Of a DNA stretch of 64,000 bases, positions 57,945 through 64,000 are shown in pieces. The translations under genes and the position numbers were made by a program. Position 1 is the first letter of the stretch. Each line of letters opens with the position of its first letter. The notes under the pieces are model-generated. The model did no database searches, was not told the DNA's origin, and worked only from the letters and a program-made list of their open reading frames with translations. This DNA is from Larix kaempferi (Eukaryota > Streptophyta > Pinopsida > Pinales > Pinaceae). The stretch is from the NCBI GenBank assembly GCA_027924585.1, contig BSBM01000964.1, positions 4,915,001 to 4,979,000 of the forward strand, written 5' to 3'.

Positions 57945-60900
57945 TACACACCCCCTTAAAATGTAACATCGTCCTCGATGTTACGTATTCCTCATCCTCA
58001 GCCACCTGCTGGAATAGATTTGGGTATGCTTCCCGCATCTTACTTTCCAGTTCCCAGGTAGCTTCTTCAGGACTAAGGTGCTTCCATTGCACCTTCAGCT
58101 GTCCAATTGTGCGGTTCCGCGGAGTAATTTCCCTCCTCCCGAGGATACAATCCGGTTCCACCAGAACTTCCCCTTCTGGTTTCTACCTGTACAATGTTCC
58201 AATCAATAACATGAGTAGCATCATGAACATACTTTTTCAGAACATAAATATGAAAAACATTGTGTACTTTTAAATTAGGTGGTAATGCTAGCTGATAAGC
58301 GACTTGACCGATTTTAGATAAAATTTCAAACGGACCACAGTAACGTGGCGCTAATTTTGCACAACTCCCCAGTATTAGGGAGCTCTTCTTTGGTCTTACC
58401 TTGATGAACACATGTTCACCTACCTGGAACTCTTTAGGAGTTCTTTTCAAATCTGCTTGACTCTTTTGCCGATACTGGGCAATCTTCAAATTTACCTGCA
58501 CTTGTTTCACAATCTGTTCCATCTCTTTTAGTAAATCAGTTCCTAACACTAATCTATCTACTGGATTACTCCAAGAGATAGGAGTGTTACATTTACGTCC
58601 ATACAAAATTTCAAAAGGACTAAATTTAGCTGACGATTGATAGTAGTTATTGTATGCAAATACTGCTAAATGTAAATAATCCTCCCACTTACCTGGTTGA
58701 TCATTAACATACATTCTTAGAATATCTTCTAATACCTGATTAACTCTTTCAGTTTGTTCATCCGTCTGAGGATGGAATGAAGTGCTGAAATTCAGAGTTG
58801 TGTTTAATCCTTTAAACAAAGATTTTCAAAAATTTCCTGTGAATTTAGGATCCCTGTCTGAAATAATAACTTTTGGGACACCATGTAACCGAAAAATCTG
58901 TTTCAGAAATATATCAGCTATGTTTGCAGCCTTGTAAGTGGTTTTAACAGGAATAAAGTGTGCTGATTTACTTAATTTATCTATTACCACCATAATTGAA
59001 TCATTCTGATGCTGATTTTTGGGTAATCCCGTAATGAAATCTAAGCTGATTATTTCCCACTTCCAACAACGAATAGGCAAAGGTTGCAATAACCCAGCTG
59101 GATGCTGATGTTCTATTTTTACCTGTTGACAGTCTAAACATCTAGCTATATACTCAGCTGTTTCATATTTCATATTAGGCCAAAAAAATATTTTCTCAAC
59201 ATGGTGACAGTTTTCTGGTAGCCTGGATGCCTTGAGTAAGGGGTTTTATGCACTTCATCCAGAATTAGTAATTTAACCTTGGATACATTAGGCACATACA
59301 GTCTGTCTTTAAACATTAACAATCCATCTTTGTTTAGGCTATAACCCTTGATTAAACTTTCTGTGGGTTCTTCTTTAGTTGTAGCCTACAACTTTTGATA
59401 AATTTTATCTGATTCTATCCCTTCCAACAGCTGTTCATTTAAATCAGAGGTATAAGTGCTGCTGGCTGATATAAAATTCAGCCTTGCATTTCTGCTCAAA
59501 GAATCAGCCTTCTTATTTTCCTTTCCTTTTATGTGTTGTATTTCGAAATCGTATTCACTTAAGAAGGCTAACCATCTTGCTTGTCTTGCATTTAAATTAG
59601 GCTGATCTAAAAGGTATTTCAGACCCTTATTATCAGTCATTAAAGTAAACTTTCTGCCTATTAAGTGGTGTCACCACATCTTTAAAGCATGAACAAAAAC
59701 AGCTAATTCTAAGTCATAAGTGGCATAATTGTTTTCATGAATTTTCAGCTTCCTAGACTCATAGGCAATGACATGTCCATCGTGAGTCAACACTCCGCCT
59801 AGACTGTCATTACAAGCATCGGTGCAAACCACGAAATCCTTATTAGGATCCGCTATTCTTAGAATAGGCGCAGTTGTTAATAAAGTCTTTAATTTCTTAA
59901 AACTTTCCTCACACTTCAAGTTCCAATCAAACTTCTTTCCTTTCTTTTGCAAGGAAGTGATTGGGTTGGCTATTTTTGAAAAGCCTTCAATGAATCTCCG
60001 ATAGTAACCAGTAATTCCCATGAAGGATCTAACATCTGTTACGTCTTTTGGTACTGGCCATTCCTCGATTGCCCGGATCTTTTCAGGATCAACTGAAATC
60101 CCTTCCTTGGTGACTACATGACCTAAGTACTGGATTTCATCTTTGAAGAAGTCACACTTACTGAACTTCGCAAAGAGCTGCTGCTCTCGTAGTTCCTGTA
60201 AGACTATCCGTAAGTGTTCTTTATGCTCCTCTTCACTCTTAGAATAAATTAAAATGTCATCAATGAATATGAAAACAAATTTATCTGAGTATTTATGCAT
60301 TATGTTATTCATTAGACACATAAAGACAACTGGGGCGTTAGTAAGCCCAAATGGCATTACGACAAATTCGTAATGTCCATACCTTGTTCTGAAAGCTGTT
60401 TTGAAAATGTCTTCTTCTTTAATTCTTACCTGATGGTAGCCCGATCTCAGGTCTATCTTAGAGAACACTGTAGCTCCACGTAGCTGATCAAACAGATCAT
60501 CTATGCGAGGCAACGGATATCTATTTTTAATTGTCATCTTGTTCAGTTGACGATAATCTATGCAAAGTCGCATAGATCCGTCCTTCTTTTTAACAAAAAT
60601 TACTGGTGCTCCCCAAGGGGACACACTGGGTCGAATGTAATTCTTGTCTATTAACTCCTTTAACTGAGTTTTGAATTCGTTAAGCTCCAAAATATTCATA
60701 TGATACGGAGACTTTGAACTGGGTATAGCACCTGGTACCAGCTCAATAGTAAAATCCGGTTCTCTCTTGGGAGGTAATCCTGGGATTTCCTCCGGGAAAA
60801 CATCAATAAATTCATTTACTACAGGGATATCCTCTACTGTTATCTTGCTGATTTCAGACTTATCTCCCTCATCTGTAATAGTTACAGCATAGGCTTTGCA

Positions 60901-61583
60901 CCCTTTTCTGACTGCCCTTTGAAGTTGTAAAGCAGAAATCTGCCTGACTACTGTTTTCCTAGGAATACCCCTAACAGTTACACGCTGTTCATTATTGTTT
61001 ACACACCTAAAAGTTTTGTCAAAACAGTTTAAAACTACCCTATGATGTTCTAACTAGTCCATACCAATAAGTATGTCATACGAGCCAAGTGGCAGAATAT
61101 TTAATTTAACAATAGTTTGAAAATCATTCATATCTAGAGTACATTCTTCAACATAACAGTTCACCTTCCTTCTTGCCCCAGTGGCTAGTTGTACTGACCA
61201 AGAGTTATCAAATCTTTCAACAGTCAGATTACATTTTTCTACTATATGTGGTGAAATATAACTAAGGCTAGCGCCTGGATCTATTAAAATAGTTAAAGGG
61301 ATTTTGTTAATCATACCTCCTACTTCCACCATGGAAGTTTGATAGTCAGCTTGGCAGTTCTCCAATGCTGCATTGATTCGGGGCATGGTCCCTACAAAGT
61401 CTCGAACAGTCATTTCATCTTGTATGGTGTGAATATTGCCATTTGGTTTCTTCCAATTTTGGCAAACTGAAGCATAGTGTGGGCCATTGCACTCCCAGCA
61501 CTTAACAGGTTCTTTTCGTTCAAAATTCTTAGTGTAGTTTCCATGATTTTTAGGAGCCTCCTTGCTACCTTTGTAATTGTTGG
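57945..61583 (-). mobile_element. Element D internal region (Tekay-like), 5' part cut by G
   Basis: Internal region closely related to C, joined to the shared LTR at 57944 and ending abruptly at 61583 in the middle of gag. The polypurine complement ACCCCCTT lies at about 57949-57957. The rest of gag, the primer site and the 5' LTR are expected beyond element G, outside the window. Confidence 0.9.
57958..61583 (-). pseudogene. Element D gag (partial)-protease-pol, disrupted
   Basis: One frame runs from gag into pol. The zinc knuckle CWECNGPHYASVC is complete, the protease has ILIDPGASLSYI, a TAG replaces Trp in GMD*LE (61056-61054), and [15 protein letters not shown] is open where C has a stop. 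The RT (60699 on) has [10 protein letters not shown] and FIDD. TGA (about 59671) and TAG (about 59386) interrupt the RNase H and linker. A frameshift near 59185 and TGA in GNF*KS (about 58826) break the integrase, and a base insertion near 58180 breaks the tail. The chromodomain-like end (58161-57922) matches C. Gag residues upstream of SNNYKGSKE are lost to the G insertion. Confidence 0.92.
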
Positions 61584-64000
61584 TGTAACGCCCCATATTT
61601 CGACTAGACAGGTTTATCCATGACACATATTGAACTTTATTTTCTTATTATCTGTTGGACTTAACTAGACTGGGTAAACTATACTTATGACACGATACAC
61701 TCGATTATATGTTGCTACCATGTGTATGTCGTTACTATGTTATGTTGTCACTATGAATATGATGTTATGATATTATAATCTTACTATGTTCATGCGGTTA
61801 ATAGGTTATGGTTGTCATGAGATTCATTTCTTTTATGATGACGATATATATGTTTTAGCATTTTCATTAATGGAATGTGAAATATATGATGTTGTATGTG
61901 GATGCCATCCTATGATGAAATTGATTGAATTGTTATATGTCATGCATACCTGTGATGAGCTAAAATTGTGGCATGAAATAAAACGATGTTGATGATATAG
62001 ATCAATTGGCGATCGAATGGAAATGCTTGTTATAAAATGTGTATTTTGCGAAATACTAACCTACAGGATACAAGGGCTATGGGATAGCGAGATACTTAAT
62101 CTGATACATGGGATAAGAACTTTTCCATGTAGTAAAACTTAGCAACCAAAATTGATGATACGATGACACAAACCGATAATCTCGATAGCAGCAAAGTTTG
62201 AGTCGATAAGGGCGTAGGCCCAGTATGTTGAGAGGGATGGATGTGTTTCCCACCCTAGGTTTCCATGAGACCTGAGGTCGTGGGAGGGCCATGCTGAGAC
62301 ACGCTCCCCATGTTGTTGTGACGACGATGGTCGGATGCCTGCTAGGGGAGGATAGGTCCGCTGTTCATCCGATGCTATCGCTCTCAGGTTCTATGTGGTC
62401 AGGTCGGTGAGTCCTACATCCACTTTTGTACTAGCAGAGGAAGGATAGGGAGGATGGAGGACGTAGGTTACGATGGGAGGATATGTTAGTTAGTACTGTT
62501 GAGGGTTGGATATTCCTTGATCTTGAGTTAGTGGGAGTAGATACCCTTCTTGTACTTGATTGATTAAACTTATGTAAACATAAAGACAATGATGTTAAAT
62601 CGTAAAGGGTTAACTGTTAAATAACCGAGGATGTTAAAGTAATTATACTATATATTATGCTTGCTTTTCTGCATGGGGGTAAATACTATTATTAGTTAGT
62701 AGGTATGCATAGGCGGAATGGGGTTTGTTTATAGTACATATCCGACATGTGCATACATTGGCCATGCATGCACACCTTGTACGTGTACAATATTACTGGT
62801 GTATAACATACTTGTCATGCTTGAATAGTAGTATAAATGTCATAGATAACTCAGTTAAGGATACATCAATAAACTTAGGTAATGAATGGTTAGGTTGTCA
62901 ATGTGTAAATAAGTGAATTAGTAATTATATGAAAACATTGTAATAATAAATTAAGACAAGTGTCGTCAGTTAACATTGTCATACGAGAACTGTTGTGAAT
63001 AGGGTAATGATAGTGTCTAATTAATTAGTAAAATTGTTTAAGCCCTCACAAGTGCTTTGTTTATAAGAACAAGGATGCTATGTTGATGTTAGGGTACTCA
63101 TGTGATAAACAAATAATTAAGAATACTATGATTAATTCACATTTTATTATTGTTAAATGGTGATTTAATTATTATTATTAATTAATAAATGGTGATCTAA
63201 TTATTATTATTACTTAATTAATAATATTCTAGCAACATTTATGTCCCTATCGTAACAATTGCAATATAAGTAAGATTTAAAAAATTGATTTATAAATTAA
63301 TATTGTGTGATTATTTCCATTTCAAAAGTTAGCCATAATAGTATAATCATTCTTGAATGGATGTGATGTGATGGAATAGGTTTTAAATATTATTTATTTA
63401 TTCAGTATGAGTCTTAAAGTTTAAGTTACATGATAAGTTATCTTGTCGGATTGGTAAACCATTAAGACATACCTTGTCCCAAACTGAAAAGTCAAACTAG
63501 AACATATATTATTGTATTATTTTATTCTAAAAAACACTAAGTGCAAATATGGTGAATAAATGGAGAATTATTAAAATAGATCTCGAATAGAGAACCCGTA
63601 GGTAATATCTCCTACCATAATAAATACTTACCATCGAACAATTAAAGTGCAATAAATTTACTGTAAGTGCATTTAATTGTCGGTGCATTAAGTGAAGAAA
63701 TATATTATTATATTGTAAACTTGTATGAATGTTAAAGTCAGGGGATTTAATGATTGAAGGGCTCGAGAGAGGGAATTTGGGGCGGTGGAGTAAGCCTCAA
63801 GTCTTCTCGAGGAAGGAAAGGTATTTAGGGAAGAGTGAAGGGGGGAGAAGGAAAGGTTTTCTTTTGGGGGAGAACTGTGATTTTGGAGGTGAAGCTGAGG
63901 AAGGGGTAAACTCCAACTCCAAGGAGGAGGTGGAAAAATCATAGGGAAAACTGCACCTATGGAAATACAGTAAGGAAAGATGCTCTCGGGATTATCGGTT
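61584..64000. mobile_element. Element G: probable LTR, runs off the window
   Basis: At 61584 the D gag sequence stops after GTTGG and TGTAACGCCCCATATTTCGA begins, a typical start for a plant Gypsy LTR. C continues normally at this point, so this is an insertion edge. The remaining 2.4 kb has no protein motif, primer site or second LTR. It is AT-rich apart from 62200-62500, which is G-rich, and a purine-rich stretch at 63730-63950. Strand and family cannot be decided without the other end. Short ORFs here (for example 63729-63944) are not supported. Confidence 0.6.

Noticed and set aside
1-64000. CRISPR arrays, bacterial operons, organelle genes, tRNA or rRNA genes.
   Set aside because: None seen; repeats are LTRs, subterminal repeats or simple tracts, and all coding traces are eukaryotic transposon families.

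Overview
The window is intergenic DNA from a land plant with a large, repeat-rich nuclear genome. It is built almost entirely of nested transposable elements. The plant assignment rests on the families present: a CACTA transposon with the plant TNP2 + DUF4218 + DUF4216 gene; Tekay/Del-like chromoviral Ty3/Gypsy elements with ~4 kb LTRs and an initiator-Met-tRNA primer site (TGGTATCAGAGC); an Athila/Tat-style element primed by an Asp-tRNA-like site; and a plant L1 LINE with DUF4283 ORF1, an APE endonuclease and a C-terminal RNase H. Very long LTRs and deep nesting would fit a gymnosperm, but the sequence alone does not prove this. I found no intact ordinary host gene, no tRNA or rRNA gene and no CRISPR array.

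Layout, left to right. (1) 1-6109: a decayed CACTA element on the minus strand, left end outside the window. It ends at 6109 in TTGTAGTG inside the 3' LTR of element B. (2) 6110-29470: element B, a minus-strand Tekay-like retrotransposon. Its 3' LTR is split into 6110-8077 and 14177-15004 by element A (8078-14176, a chromovirus with TSD AAAAT). Its pol (15005-17847) and gag-protease (23725-25629) are separated by element E (17848-23719, plus strand, 635-bp LTRs, TSD AATTT, no reverse transcriptase). Its 5' LTR is 25769-29470. (3) 29471-31953: the gag remnant and 1156-bp LTR of element F, into which B inserted. (4) 31954-34608: 2.65 kb of almost pure C+T on the plus strand, abutting the F LTR. 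(5) 34609-39234: AT-rich DNA with small tandem duplications and no recognised gene. (6) 39235-61583: two further Tekay-like copies, C and D, in the order LTR-C-LTR-D. The middle LTR (48131-57944) is split by a 5.8-kb L1 LINE (49946-55755). (7) 61584-64000: the start of another probable LTR (element G, TGTAACGCCCC) that interrupts D gag and runs off the window.

Nesting gives a relative history. F is oldest in its stack, then B, then A, E and the CACTA element within B. C/D came before the LINE and G. Differences between paired LTRs, counted by eye, are about 10% in a sample of A, about 7% over all of E, and about 3% in a sample of the C/D LTR. Every protein-coding gene seen is broken. C is the best preserved: one gag-pol frame with two stops and one single-base deletion.

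The observations most worth a second look are: LTRs that carry, on the strand opposite gag-pol, a TATA box, a GT-AG intron and a conserved 118-codon ORF; the giant polypurine/polypyrimidine tract exactly at an LTR edge; the LTR-int-LTR-int arrangement; the triplicated primer-binding region of A; and the E element, with about five zinc-knuckle-like motifs around a Q/Y/P-rich region and no polymerase.
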